Shown here: positions 1-9,536 of the stretch, in pieces
Numbering within the stretch: the first letter of the stretch is position 1
Layout: each line of letters opens with the position of its first letter
Origin: Microbacteriaceae bacterium
Lineage (GTDB): Bacteria; Actinomycetota; Actinomycetes; Actinomycetales; Microbacteriaceae
Direction of reading: 5' to 3'
DNA: 35,922 bases
Assembly (NCBI GenBank): GCA_030840105.1
Contig: JAUZGC010000109.1
Coordinates: forward strand, 1 to 35,922
The notes under the pieces: model-generated
Database searches by the model: none
What the model saw: the letters and a program-made list of their open reading frames with translations, nothing else
What the model was told of the DNA's origin: nothing
Program-made: the position numbers and the translations under genes

Positions 1-946
1 GCGAATCATGGATGGCGCGGACTCCGAGCGACCCCGCGACGCTCACCGCGAGCTCGAACTCGTCGTCGCTCGCGTAGTCGCCAGCCGCAAGGCTGAGCGC
101 GACCATGAGGTGGCTGCGCCTGGTCTCATCGTACTGCCGCACCATGTAGCTGCCGGTCTTCGCCGTGCTCTTCCAGTGGATGTTGCGCCGTTCGTCGCCT
201 GGCACATACTCACGCAACGAATGGAAAGCGACGTCGCTTGTCGTGAGGTCCTTGGTCGGGGCACCCTCGAGGTCACGGATGAATCCCGTACTCATGCTCG
301 GGATCGCGATCGTCCTGGGGTGCACGTACAGGTCGAGCGCGCTCGCCCAGACGACCTCGCGTCGCAGAAGCCCAACCGGATCCGCCCGAACCGTGCGCAC
401 CGGCCCGATCGGGATGACCCCGCGCCTCGAGGTCGGCACCAGGAAGACGTCCTGGTAACCGCCGCCACGGGGCAGGCTCGGCATGGCGAACTCCGCAAGG
501 CCCAACCCCACGGGGACCTCGATCCGTACACCAGCCAGACGACGCCTCGTCGGGTTGGCGACGATCACTTCGCCCGGCGCCTTCTCGCCGGCGACGACGC
601 GGTTGGATGGCATCGACAGCCGCACGTCATAGGCGTTGCGCCCGATCAGGTAGAGCATCGCGAGCAGGATGAGCACGAGTCCGGTCCACGCGACAACGAC
701 GGCCTCCGCCCAGCCGACCGCGTAGCCGAGGACGAACGCCGCGATGACCACCGCAGCCGTCGACCAGCCGAGTGGCGTGATGACTGTGCTGATCCATCGC
801 CATCCGGTCCGGATCGAATGCCGAGTCATCCGAACGATGCGCACGATCGCGACGATGGTGTCGGCGAGCACGCCGTCGCGCGTGCCGACGATTCGCGTTC
901 GGGCGTTGGTCAGCTCCGTCTGGGTTCGCGTGACGGTGTTGGTCAC
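1..946 (-). CDS. DUF58 domain protein, 3' end cut by window
   Basis: I translated this frame by hand because it runs off the left edge: 315 codons are visible and the C-terminus is missing. It starts at GTG 946 within a GTGA overlap with the stop of the MoxR gene, so the two are translationally coupled. Two hydrophobic segments lie at about residues 60-100 (STVITPLGWSTAAVVIAAF, then VAWTGLVLILLAMLYLI), after a basic N-terminus. The diagnostic DUF58 motif follows at about residues 235-265: YVPGDERRNIHWKSTAKTG, then MVRQYDET. DUF58 proteins are von Willebrand A-like partners of MoxR ATPases. Here it probably acts at the membrane with the preceding ATPase as a chaperone or assembly pair for the surface protein encoded upstream. 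The molecular function is not established. Family assignment is secure. Confidence 0.9.
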   Translation of the reverse strand, partial: MTNTVTRTQTELTNARTRIVGTRDGVLADTIVAIVRIVRMTRHSIRTGWRWISTVITPLGWSTAAVVIAAFVLGYAVGWAEAVVVAWTGLVLILLAMLYLIGRNAYDVRLSMPSNRVVAGEKAPGEVIVANPTRRRLAGVRIEVPVGLGLAEFAMPSLPRGGGYQDVFLVPTSRRGVIPIGPVRTVRADPVGLLRREVVWASALDLYVHPRTIAIPSMSTGFIRDLEGAPTKDLTTSDVAFHSLREYVPGDERRNIHWKSTAKTGSYMVRQYDETRRSHLMVALSLAAGDYASDDEFELAVSVAGSLGVRAIHDS

Positions 947-1935
947 ACGGCTTGCCGATCCGACGGGGGCGGGGTCTCGATCAGGATCTGGGCGATCACG
1001 CTCGACGCCGTCACGCCGTCGAACTCCGCCTCCGGCTCGAGAAGGAGCCGATGCGCGAGGACCGGCTCGGCGAGTGCCTTGATGTCATCCGGGATCACGT
1101 AGTGCCTGCCGCTCGCCGCGGCGAGGGTCTTCGCCGTGCGCACGAGGGCGAGCGCACCGCGCACACTCACACCGAGGCGCACCTCGGTCGCGGTCCGCGT
1201 CGCGTCCACGAGCCGGGAGACGTAGTCGTTGATGGTCGGGTCGACGTGCACCGTGCGAGCCACCGAGCCCATCCGCACGATGGTGGACGCGGGAACGACC
1301 TCGGGCACAACGATGTCGTGTGCCTTGCGGTCTGCGCCTTCGAGGATGCGGATCGTGGCCTCGTGGTCCGGGTAGCCGATGGATGCCTTCATGATGAAGC
1401 GGTCCAGCTGCGCCTCTGGCAGGCGGTACGTTCCCGCCTGCTCGATCGGGTTCTGCGTGGCGATGACCATGAACGGGGCAACCACGGGATGCGTGACGCC
1501 GTCGACGGTCACCTGGCCCTCTTCCATGACCTCGAGGAGCGCGGATTGCGTCTTGGGGCTCGCCCGGTTGATCTCGTCGGCGAGCACCACGTTGGCAAAG
1601 ATCGGTCCCCGGTGGAATTCGAAGGTGCCCGTGCGCTGGTCATAGATGTTGACGCCCGTGATGTCGCCAGGCAGCAGATCGGGAGTGAACTGGACCCGAT
1701 TGCTCACGCCGCGTACGCTCTGCGCGATGGCGCGAGCGAGTGAGGTCTTGCCGGTGCCGGGAAAATCCTCGAGCAGCAGGTGACCCTCGCTGAACAGCGC
1801 GGTGAGCGACAACCGGATGATGTGGGACTTGCCGAGCACCACTTGCTCGATGTTAGCCACCAGGCGATCGAAAACACTGGCGAAGGAGGTCGCCTGCTCC
1901 CTGGTCATGGTTGTCATGTCGGCGGTCTCGATCAT
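943..1935 (-). CDS. MoxR-family AAA+ ATPase
   Basis: A 330-residue AAA+ ATPase of the MoxR type. Walker A is DFPGTGKTSLA (GTGKT at residues 60-64), Walker B is VVLADEINRA (about 116-124), and sensor 1 is IATQNP (about 158-163). The length fits the family. The open frame extends upstream to 2049, but that start would overlap the previous gene by about 50 bp. ATG 1935 has a strong GGGAGG Shine-Dalgarno 7 nt upstream, so I chose it (MIETADMTTMTREQ). It overlaps the DUF58 gene by GTGA, and 64 bp separate it from the stop of the giant surface protein. MoxR proteins act as chaperone-like ATPases with DUF58/VWA partners; in bifidobacteria the same gene (aaa-atp) is part of the PFNA cluster. It may be phosphorylated by the clustered kinase, which is inference. 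Confidence 0.93.
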   Translation of the reverse strand: MIETADMTTMTREQATSFASVFDRLVANIEQVVLGKSHIIRLSLTALFSEGHLLLEDFPGTGKTSLARAIAQSVRGVSNRVQFTPDLLPGDITGVNIYDQRTGTFEFHRGPIFANVVLADEINRASPKTQSALLEVMEEGQVTVDGVTHPVVAPFMVIATQNPIEQAGTYRLPEAQLDRFIMKASIGYPDHEATIRILEGADRKAHDIVVPEVVPASTIVRMGSVARTVHVDPTINDYVSRLVDATRTATEVRLGVSVRGALALVRTAKTLAAASGRHYVIPDDIKALAEPVLAHRLLLEPEAEFDGVTASSVIAQILIETPPPSDRQAV

Positions 1936-1999
1936 GCCCTGGCCTCCCTCGACGATCATCGGCTGCACTGCGCTGTCATTCAGTATGACGGTCGATGGC

Positions 2000-4900
2000 T
2001 CATCCAAGGTCGCTGCTCCGATAGTCGTGGGTGTACAGGGTCCCGCCATTGGCGATGACGGTCACCGTGAGGGTTCCGCTCAGCTGGCCGGTTGCCAGCG
2101 TGCAGGTCCCCGTCTGGCCGGGCGCGGGCATATCCCGCTGCGTTACGCCGCCGTCACAGCTGTATTTAACCGCAGAGTACGTGCCGGTCGGCCAGCCCGT
2201 CCAGCTGAACTGGCCGGTCGTCGCATCCGCTGGGCTCGGTCCGAAGCGTGCGCCACTCAGCACCGTACTGACGGGCACCCCTGGACTCTTGGCCGAGGAC
2301 CAATCACTGCGCAGGACGACGCCACCCGGATAGGTGGCCACGGTGCGCAGCTGCACGGATGCCGCCTGCCCATAGCTCTGGGACCCACCCGCCAGGACCC
2401 CGCCCGCGGGAACCGGCAGGGGGGCCGTCGTAAACGCCCCGACGAATTGGTATTCGTAGCTCAGGGCGGCACCTCCTGGGTTCGCCGGTGGAGTCATGCT
2501 CGTCAACACCGCGTCGAAATAACCCGTGTCGCTGCTTCCGCCCGGCACACTCGCCGCAAAGCCTGCTGGTGGATCCGGCCGCGAACGCGGCGTCGCGGTC
2601 GCCACGGCGCTGGCCGTGCAGCCCTGGCCGTTGTACGCATAGACCAGGAAGTTGTAGTTCGTGTTGGCGCTCAAGCCGGTGAATGTGACACTCGTCGTCC
2701 CGCCTGACACTTTGATGAAGTGGCTGTTCTGCGAATCCACCGAAAGCGTCGGGTTGCCGTTTTCGACACCCGTGACGGCGCACGACGGAGCCGATCCCCC
2801 CTGGTAGACCGCCGCGTAGTACGACGTGATGGATTTGCCATTGTCGGTGAAGATTCCGGGCCAGCTGAGCGTCGCGCTCTGGCCGGAGTCGAGGTCGGGC
2901 ACCGCGGACGGCGCTGATGCGCTGGCGATGGGAGGGCCGGAGGGGATGCCCGTGCCTCTCACCTGATTCCACAGCGTCCGCCCGCCATAGAAGTCGTTTC
3001 GTGATGCAACCGAGAACGGGACACTCCCGCCGTTGCCGATGCTGGCATCCGTGAGATTCACTGAATACGGTGTGCCGACGGCGTCGCTGCCTGGCACCGT
3101 GACCGACCGCGAAATGCCGCCGACATTCACGAGATACGAGGTGATCGGGCTCGCTCCCGGTGCGTCAGCCGGCTTCGTCCACGTGACGCGAAGACCGGTG
3201 TCCAGCGGTGTTGCATTCAGGGCCGCCGGTGCAGCAGGCATGATGTTCGACCACGCGGCATCCGTGTAGCTCACCGGATCGGACACGCCCAGAGCGTTAC
3301 GCGCTGTGACCGCGATGTGCACTGCGTTGTCCGGGCCATTGCCGGGCGTCTGCACAGTGCAGGTCGTCGTCTGGCACGATGTCGTTCCCACGATCTGCCC
3401 GTTGTCCGCGCGCGTCACGGTCAGCTCGAATCCCGTGATCGTCGAGTTGTTGAACGAGCCGGGGATCCAGCTCAGTGTGAGCGCGTGGTCGGAGATCCCG
3501 GCGATCTGCACGTTGGTGACCGGTGCAGGGCGATCCTGCACCGAGATCCGCACGGTGCCCCAGGCGTTCCGATCCGGGTCGCCCGTCGCGTCGACGACCT
3601 CATACTGCAGGTTCGTGTCCGCCGCCGCAGCGCCCGCTGCCACCGTGACGGAGAGCTTGCTGTTGTCGGCGTTCGGCGTGATCGATACTCCGGCGGGCAG
3701 ATTCGCGTTGTCGAGTCCGCGCACCGCGACCACGCGCAGCGGCACGTCGGGGAACGGGTTTGTCGCTCCGTCGTTGGCGAGCACGTCGACAACCGTCGTC
3801 GTCCCGCGCGGCGCGATGGCCACATCCGGCTGGGGGTTGGCGACGGGGCGTGTCGATGGGACCACGTTGAGGTCGATCCGTCCGGCCTGTCCCGGGTTGA
3901 CCGCATCCTTCACCCCGATCGAGATCGACGGATGCGCGCCCTTGGCCGTCTTCTCGCTCACCGCGATGGTGAGCTTCTGTCCGGACAGGCTCAGGCTGAC
4001 CCCCGACGGCTGCTCGCCCTGCACCGTATACGTGAGCTCGCTCTGGTCCTTCGCGTACGGGTAACTCGTGAGCTTGACCAGGTCGATGGTCTTCTGCTGG
4101 CCTGGCTCAAAGTCGATGAGCGCCCCGGTGAACACGGGCGGCTGGTTCGCGCGCGCCGTGACCGTGATCGGCAGCACGATCGTGGCGACGCGCCCCTGCG
4201 GATCCGTCGCCGACGTGCCGTCGGTGACCTGGAATGCGATGGATGCCGTTCCGAAATACCGCGCGGCGCTCGTGAACTCGAGCGTGTCACCGTTGACGAC
4301 CAGGTTGGCCCCGTTGGAGTGCGTAGCGCGCACCGTGGACGCGTCGGTGAGCCGCACCTGCTTACCGCCGACAGCGACGACGTAGTCGTTCAGGTGGATC
4401 CTTACGGCGCTCTCGCTCGTCACGGTCAACCGCGGCACGCCGCGCTTGAGCTGGGGGAGCGCATCGTCGTAGCCGGGCACGCGAATGAATGCGAATGAGG
4501 AGATGTTCGGGTCGCCGGGGTGGGCGACCTCGAAGGGGATGATCTGGCTCGTCGCTCCGATCGTGACCCGCACACGCTTGTTCGCGGTCACCTGCGCCCT
4601 GTCGGAGTATCCAGGGAGCACGGACAGCGCCAGTGAGGAGACGGGCCCATCGGGGAAGAAGACGTTCGCGAGAACGTTGACGTCGACGGTCTGCTTGCCG
4701 AGGATGTCGGAGAGCCCGAGCACGGTGTCGCGAGTGATGGGCCGCGCGAGCGGCGCATCCTTACTCACGGCCACGCGGATAAAGCTTTCACTCGACCCGC
4801 CCCTGGCGTTCTGGATCGTGTACAGAAAGCTATAGACGCCCTCCTTGGCCGGCGCCGTCACCGTCACGATGCTGCCCTTGCGTACGGCCTTGGCATTGCC

Positions 4901-7900
4901 GTCGAGCGGCACGACCCCGGTCACGCTCAGCGCGCTTCCGTCGGGGTCGGAGTCGTTGGCGAGCACCTGCACCGACACCGACTTGCCTGGGCGCACCGTC
5001 ACGTCATCCTCGACCGCGACGGGGTTTCGGGCGCCGTCGCTTCGACTCGCAATGCCCACCCTGACCGTTCCGATCGCGCGCGCGCCGAGGGCATCGATCA
5101 CCGCATAGGTGAAGGTATCGGTGCCCGCCGAGTATTCACCGGCCTGGTAATCCATCCAGTCGCTGCCAACTGCAAGGACCGCGCCCTTGCTCGGGTTGGT
5201 CTCCTGGCCGAGCAACTGCACCGAATCGCCGTCCGGGTCGACGCCGGTCAGCGGGATCGGGATGCGCACCGTGTCGCCTGCGAGGACGCGGGCCGTGACG
5301 GTCGTCGGGACCGGCGGGTTGTTGGTGGCTGCGTCGAGTTCGCGGACGGAGATCGTCACAGCGGCCGTTGCCCACTGCCCGTCCGCTCCCGTGACCCGGT
5401 AGACGGCAGTGAAGTTGCCCGGCTTGGACGGCGCGAGGTAACGCAACACGTCACCCGAGGCGAAGAGGAGGCCGGCACCGCTCGGGAGCGGGGTGGCGAG
5501 CGTCGGGTCGAGTGTGAGCGTCTCGCCATCCGGCTGCTGGTCGTTGGCTAGGACCGGAATGTCCGTCGTGTCGCCCACACGAACCGAGATGGTATCCGGA
5601 TTCGCGACGGGCGGTTGGTGCACGGTCAGGGCCGGCAGCTGGACGACCGTGACCGTCCCTTCTGTCTCCGCGAGGCCATTGCTGATCCGGTAGTGAAAGT
5701 CGACGGGTGCGTCGAGCGGCCGGTTGAGCGTCACGCGCAGGACCCTCTGCCCGAGGATCTCGACTCGGATGCCGCTCGATGCTGGCGGCTGCGTGACCCC
5801 GGTGATCAGCAACACTCCCCCAGACGGGTCGACGTCGGTTGCGAGCACGTCGACCTGCTGGGTCGTCTGCTCGCGGATGAAGGCGGTGTGCGGCACGGCA
5901 ATGGGCTGCGTCTTCGCCTCGGGCGGTGCCTGCACGTCGATGCGCACCGTACCCGTCGTCGTGAGCGTCCCATCCGTCACCGCGTAATCGATGTTGTGCG
6001 TGCCGACCTGGTCACTCAAGAACCGGAAGGAGCCACCCTGGTAGTCGGCCGAAATCGTCGCATCGGGCTTCGCCGGCACGTTTCCGAGCCGGAGCGTGCC
6101 GGTGCCGCCGCGGGCATGCGTGAGCGGCGTGACGGTCACTTCGTGGCCCTGGTATGCCAGCACGACGAATGGCTCGGTGATGATCGGCACACTTCCCGGT
6201 GGTTGTACCGTCACGGCGAGCGAACCGGTGCCCTGTGCGCGCGAATCGGAAACCACGAGGGCGACGTCCTTGAGGGTGCCGCCCGCTCCCTTGTCGGAAT
6301 ACGCAACGGCGCCTTGCGGCGTGAAGCTGACCGCATCCGGTGTCGCCACGGTTGCACTTGCCAGGTAGAACGGGTCGCCGTCCGGGTCGTACCAGTCGCC
6401 GAGCACCTGGGTCGTGACGCGTCCGCCTGCCTGCACGATCGCCTTGGTCGCGCGCGCCTGCACCGGCGGTGAATTCTCGGTGGGCAACCGTACCGTCACG
6501 GTGACCTTCGCCGTCGCGCTGCCGCCGTGTCCATCCGTGATCGTGTAGCTGAAACTCACCGTGCCGCTCGCCGAGTCCGGAAGCGTGATCTGCAGCTGCT
6601 GGTTGTTGTTCACCAGGTCGACCCGCCCGGCCGACGCGGGAATTCCCTCAAACGAGTCGACGACGAGCACGTCACCGTTCGGGTCGTAGTCGTTCAAAAG
6701 CACGGGTAGCGTCGTCACGCGACCTGGGCGCGCTCCGAACTGGTCATCGACGGCAACGGGCGGCAGCTGACTCTTCTCATACTGGGGTGGCGTGTCCTGC
6801 TTGTTCAGTGCGACCTGCTGCAGGTTGGTCTTCTTGGTGACCAGCTCGTCCCAGTTGTTGATGGACGCGTTCCCGCGCTGCACGGCCCAGGTTGCCCCCG
6901 ACTTCACGTCGTTCGCCACCACGCGCTCGCCGTTGGCCCGCAGCGCCAGCTCTGCCCCGCTCGGCACGCCGGCAAGCGTGCCACGGTGGCCCGCGGATGC
7001 TCCCCCGCAGGTGCTCCAGGTCGTTCCTCCCGCCCACGCGGCGTACACGCAGCCGTGCACGAGTGCGGGGGCAGCGGCCCGGCCGAGGTTTTCGGTGAGG
7101 ATCCTCCTGGGGGTCCCCCCGGCGATGGGTACGCCGATCAGGCCCGTCGACGAGGCGATGTAGACGGTGTCACCTGTGGTGCTCGGCTGCTCCAGGACGG
7201 GGTTGGCCGCACCGGCCAGCTCGCTCGAGAGGTCGACGGCCCCACTCGGCAGATACAACATCTTCGCGTCTGGATCGAGCAGCGCCCACTGCCCGGCGAT
7301 CGAGGTCATGCTGTCGTTCGTGCCTTTTCCGGTCGCGCCGACCGTGACCGAGGTGCTGACGCCTCCGCCGGTGGTCGCGTCGATTCGGTGCACGACGCCG
7401 GTGTCGGGAAGAAACGTGAAAAGGGTCCCGTCGGGGGCCAGGCTGGTGACCGCACGTCCGCCGAGGTCGATCGTCGGACCTGAGCTCGCATCGAAGGTGG
7501 GCAGCTGGGCAAAGGGCATCAGCCAGACCTGGCCGGTCACGGCCGATGAGATGGCCACGCGATCACCGGCGAGCTGGACACTCGGCTGACGAGCCGGCAG
7601 GGGCACGCTCTTGCCCGCCTCTCCCGTCGCGGGGTCGACCACGCCGACGGTGTTGTTGCCGAGGTCGACCATGATGACGTTGCTGCCGGACTGGACGACG
7701 TCCAGGGCCGGGCCGGCCGAGGGTACGACCGAATTGAGCTGGAGGATCTCGGTATTCGCACGTCCGAGAAGCTGTCTGGTCTGGCTGGTCACCCATACCG
7801 CCGCGTCGCCCAGGTTCATCTGCTGGGCGGTGTATCCGCCCGAAACAATCGCGACGGTCGTCACGAGCGCAACGATGACGGAGCCGCTCGTCGCCGTGGC

Positions 7901-7939
7901 GACGAGCGACTTATGAGAGGCGAGCCACTGCCGGATCAT
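2000..7939 (-). CDS. Giant Ig-like/fibronectin III surface protein (FN3 of PFNA-type cluster)
   Basis: A 1979-residue protein. It starts at ATG 7939 in an ATGA overlap with the kinase stop; a longer frame to 8020 would lie inside the kinase gene. Residues about 12-35 form one transmembrane or signal-anchor segment (SGSVIVALVTTVAIVSGGY) after a short basic N-terminus. Residues about 60-370 are Gly/Val-rich with regularly spaced short strands, possibly a beta-propeller. From about 385 to 1460 there are cadherin/Ig-like repeats with calcium-type motifs such as NDYDPNGDVL, DWYDPDGDPF, VDPDGDSVQL and NDSDPDGSAL. From about 1470 to 1890 come FnIII-like domains (VTNVQIAGISDHALTLSW; LRVTWTKPADAPGASPITSY; SATLSWPGIFTDNGKSITSY), then a Ser/Gly-rich tail. 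No LPXTG sorting signal is present, so the N-terminal segment is probably the membrane anchor with the rest outside the cell. Position matches the fn3 gene of the bifidobacterial PFNA cluster. The ligand is unknown. Confidence 0.9.
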   Translation of the reverse strand: MIRQWLASHKSLVATATSGSVIVALVTTVAIVSGGYTAQQMNLGDAAVWVTSQTRQLLGRANTEILQLNSVVPSAGPALDVVQSGSNVIMVDLGNNTVGVVDPATGEAGKSVPLPARQPSVQLAGDRVAISSAVTGQVWLMPFAQLPTFDASSGPTIDLGGRAVTSLAPDGTLFTFLPDTGVVHRIDATTGGGVSTSVTVGATGKGTNDSMTSIAGQWALLDPDAKMLYLPSGAVDLSSELAGAANPVLEQPSTTGDTVYIASSTGLIGVPIAGGTPRRILTENLGRAAAPALVHGCVYAAWAGGTTWSTCGGASAGHRGTLAGVPSGAELALRANGERVVANDVKSGATWAVQRGNASINNWDELVTKKTNLQQVALNKQDTPPQYEKSQLPPVAVDDQFGARPGRVTTLPVLLNDYDPNGDVLVVDSFEGIPASAGRVDLVNNNQQLQITLPDSASGTVSFSYTITDGHGGSATAKVTVTVRLPTENSPPVQARATKAIVQAGGRVTTQVLGDWYDPDGDPFYLASATVATPDAVSFTPQGAVAYSDKGAGGTLKDVALVVSDSRAQGTGSLAVTVQPPGSVPIITEPFVVLAYQGHEVTVTPLTHARGGTGTLRLGNVPAKPDATISADYQGGSFRFLSDQVGTHNIDYAVTDGTLTTTGTVRIDVQAPPEAKTQPIAVPHTAFIREQTTQQVDVLATDVDPSGGVLLITGVTQPPASSGIRVEILGQRVLRVTLNRPLDAPVDFHYRISNGLAETEGTVTVVQLPALTVHQPPVANPDTISVRVGDTTDIPVLANDQQPDGETLTLDPTLATPLPSGAGLLFASGDVLRYLAPSKPGNFTAVYRVTGADGQWATAAVTISVRELDAATNNPPVPTTVTARVLAGDTVRIPIPLTGVDPDGDSVQLLGQETNPSKGAVLAVGSDWMDYQAGEYSAGTDTFTYAVIDALGARAIGTVRVGIASRSDGARNPVAVEDDVTVRPGKSVSVQVLANDSDPDGSALSVTGVVPLDGNAKAVRKGSIVTVTAPAKEGVYSFLYTIQNARGGSSESFIRVAVSKDAPLARPITRDTVLGLSDILGKQTVDVNVLANVFFPDGPVSSLALSVLPGYSDRAQVTANKRVRVTIGATSQIIPFEVAHPGDPNISSFAFIRVPGYDDALPQLKRGVPRLTVTSESAVRIHLNDYVVAVGGKQVRLTDASTVRATHSNGANLVVNGDTLEFTSAARYFGTASIAFQVTDGTSATDPQGRVATIVLPITVTARANQPPVFTGALIDFEPGQQKTIDLVKLTSYPYAKDQSELTYTVQGEQPSGVSLSLSGQKLTIAVSEKTAKGAHPSISIGVKDAVNPGQAGRIDLNVVPSTRPVANPQPDVAIAPRGTTTVVDVLANDGATNPFPDVPLRVVAVRGLDNANLPAGVSITPNADNSKLSVTVAAGAAAADTNLQYEVVDATGDPDRNAWGTVRISVQDRPAPVTNVQIAGISDHALTLSWIPGSFNNSTITGFELTVTRADNGQIVGTTSCQTTTCTVQTPGNGPDNAVHIAVTARNALGVSDPVSYTDAAWSNIMPAAPAALNATPLDTGLRVTWTKPADAPGASPITSYLVNVGGISRSVTVPGSDAVGTPYSVNLTDASIGNGGSVPFSVASRNDFYGGRTLWNQVRGTGIPSGPPIASASAPSAVPDLDSGQSATLSWPGIFTDNGKSITSYYAAVYQGGSAPSCAVTGVENGNPTLSVDSQNSHFIKVSGGTTSVTFTGLSANTNYNFLVYAYNGQGCTASAVATATPRSRPDPPAGFAASVPGGSSDTGYFDAVLTSMTPPANPGGAALSYEYQFVGAFTTAPLPVPAGGVLAGGSQSYGQAASVQLRTVATYPGGVVLRSDWSSAKSPGVPVSTVLSGARFGPSPADATTGQFSWTGWPTGTYSAVKYSCDGGVTQRDMPAPGQTGTCTLATGQLSGTLTVTVIANGGTLYTHDYRSSDLG

Positions 7940-9363
7940 GTCCCGTTCGCCGAGTCGACACACTTCGGACTGCTGGGCTGCCCGGTCTTGCCATCTCGAT
8001 TGACGGTCACCGTGATGCACACGCTGCCCCCCGTGTTCACGTCGACGCGGAACTCGGTGCTGCGCTGGATGCTGGGCGGCGCGGTTCCCACACTCACTTG
8101 GTACGCATCCTGGGCCTGCAGGCCCGGGTCGTTCCAGGAGAAGATGACGGTGCCGTTGTCGAGCCGGCCCGAGACGTCGCGCACGGTGGGAATGTCACCG
8201 TTCGCGGCAACCCGCACGAGCACAAAGGCCGCCGTCGCACCGAGCAGCACGACGAGCACCGAGCATGCGACGAGCGACCAGACGAGCGCCCTGGTCCATC
8301 GACCCTGCGTATCCGGCTCCCTGCTCGCGCCGCTTCCCGCACTCTCGCGCGGGAGCGTTCCCGGCGGTGTGCGCGTCACGATGGCGGATGCCGGCAGCTT
8401 CCGTTTTCGCCGGCGTCCGGCCGGGTCGACACTCACCACGCCCCCGATGCGCGTGCGATCGTCCGGGTCTGACGCCGTCGCGAGCGCCCACTCGTCCATC
8501 GCGACTTCCATCGACGTCTGGGCGAGGCCGAGTTCCGTCTCGACGGACTGCAGCTCGCGGATGAGTTCCAGCACGCTGTGCTGTCGCGCTTCGGGCTTCT
8601 TCGACATGGCGCGGGCGAGAATGACCTCCAGCCGGTGCGGCAGGTCTTCGCGCCCGATCGGCTGCGGCTTCGACTTCGTGATCCTCTGGATCAGGTCGGC
8701 CGACGTGTTGTCTTTACCTGGGACCTCGAACGGCGATCGCCCGGCCAGCAGGGAGTAGATGGATGCACCCAGCGCCCAGATCTCGCTCGCGACAGTGCCC
8801 GACGTCTCATCGAGGAGGACCTCCGGTGCGGACCACGGAATCGACAGCCCAATCGGCTCGCTCGACTCCGCTTCGCTCAGGGTCGCTGCAATGCCGAAAT
8901 CGCTCAGCACGGGATGTCCGTACGCCGTGGTGAGGATGTTCGATGGCTTGATGTCCCGGTGCAGGACACCCGACCGGTGCGCCGTCTCGACAGCGCTCGC
9001 GATCTTGATCCCGATGCTCAAAACCTCTGGCACGGCAATCGGCTGCTCCCGGTACCGCAGGCCAATCGCAGCGGAGCACAGTTCCATGACCAGGTACGGA
9101 CGCCCATCGGACGACACCCCCGCCTGGTAGACGGTGAGGATGGAGGGATGCGTACTGAGCTGAGCCATGAGGTTGGCCTCGGCCTGGAACATATGGCGCA
9201 CCTGGCTCGTGACGACCTCTGCCAGCATGACCTTGACCGCGACCTGTCGTCGAGGAAGATTCTGCTCGTACAGGAAGACATCGGCAAAACCGCCGGATCC
9301 GAGGATCCGAACATAGGAGAAACCGGGAAGGTTCGGGGGTTGAGACGGCAAGCGTCTGGCCAT
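7936..9363 (-). CDS. Transmembrane Ser/Thr protein kinase (PknB/Pkb2-like)
   Basis: A 475-residue Hanks-type kinase. It has a Gly-rich loop LGSGGFADVF (21-30), the ATP-binding Lys in VAVKV (K44), the catalytic loop HRDIKPSN (135-142, D137, N142), DFG (155-157) and SAPEVL (178-183), so it should be active. After a basic juxtamembrane linker there is one membrane span at about 359-385. The C-terminal 90 residues are extracellular and FnIII-like, with two cysteines (C449, C468). This differs from the PASTA repeats of PknB. ATG 9363 is chosen over an upstream ATG at 9405 because GGGAGG lies 4 nt before it. It is coupled by ATGA to the giant FnIII protein, implying a shared pathway. The 173-bp gap to the phosphatase gene holds a possible promoter, so it may have its own transcription start. 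Confidence 0.95.
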   Translation of the reverse strand: MARRLPSQPPNLPGFSYVRILGSGGFADVFLYEQNLPRRQVAVKVMLAEVVTSQVRHMFQAEANLMAQLSTHPSILTVYQAGVSSDGRPYLVMELCSAAIGLRYREQPIAVPEVLSIGIKIASAVETAHRSGVLHRDIKPSNILTTAYGHPVLSDFGIAATLSEAESSEPIGLSIPWSAPEVLLDETSGTVASEIWALGASIYSLLAGRSPFEVPGKDNTSADLIQRITKSKPQPIGREDLPHRLEVILARAMSKKPEARQHSVLELIRELQSVETELGLAQTSMEVAMDEWALATASDPDDRTRIGGVVSVDPAGRRRKRKLPASAIVTRTPPGTLPRESAGSGASREPDTQGRWTRALVWSLVACSVLVVLLGATAAFVLVRVAANGDIPTVRDVSGRLDNGTVIFSWNDPGLQAQDAYQVSVGTAPPSIQRSTEFRVDVNTGGSVCITVTVNRDGKTGQPSSPKCVDSANGT

Positions 9364-9408
9364 ATCGCCTCCCGCACGCTCGCTCGAACAGTTTCGTCCA
9401 CCCACTGC

Positions 9409-9432
9409 CTGCCGGTTTCGGGCGAACGGCAG
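9409..9432 (-). other. Inverted repeat in kinase 5' leader
   Basis: CTGCCG and CGGCAG arms enclose TTCG/CGAA inner pairs. The hairpin lies 46-69 nt upstream of the kinase start and just after the -10-like TAGAAT, so it would sit near the 5' end of a kinase mRNA. Its function is unknown; only the symmetry is directly seen. Confidence 0.4.
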
Positions 9433-9441
9433 ACGTTCCTC

Positions 9442-9467
9442 ATTCTAGGCAGCCCATCGCGTTTCAC
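9442..9467 (-). promoter_or_regulatory. Possible kinase promoter
   Basis: On the minus strand a good -10 hexamer, TAGAAT (9447-9442), lies 78 nt upstream of the kinase ATG. GTGAAA (9467-9462) is a weak -35 with a short 14-bp spacer. The only sizeable gap inside the FHA-to-DUF58 module is here, which supports a second transcription start. Confidence is low because the spacer is short. Confidence 0.35.
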
Positions 9468-9501
9468 GGCCGGTCGCACCCCGACTGGAGGCTCCGATCG
9501 C

Positions 9502-9518
9502 ACCCCCAACTCGGGGGT
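9502..9518 (-). terminator. GC-rich hairpin after phosphatase gene
   Basis: ACCCCC and GGGGGT form a perfect 6-bp stem with a 5-nt loop, 18 nt beyond the phosphatase stop. No U-tract follows, so this may be a partial or U-less terminator that lowers read-through from the FHA-phosphatase pair into the kinase gene. Confidence 0.4.
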
Positions 9519-9536
9519 CGCAGAATCGCTACCGAA

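Noticed and set aside
5615-6472. 285-residue plus-strand open frame inside the giant protein gene
   Set aside because: Antisense shadow of the Ig-like repeats; no start signal and no recognisable fold.
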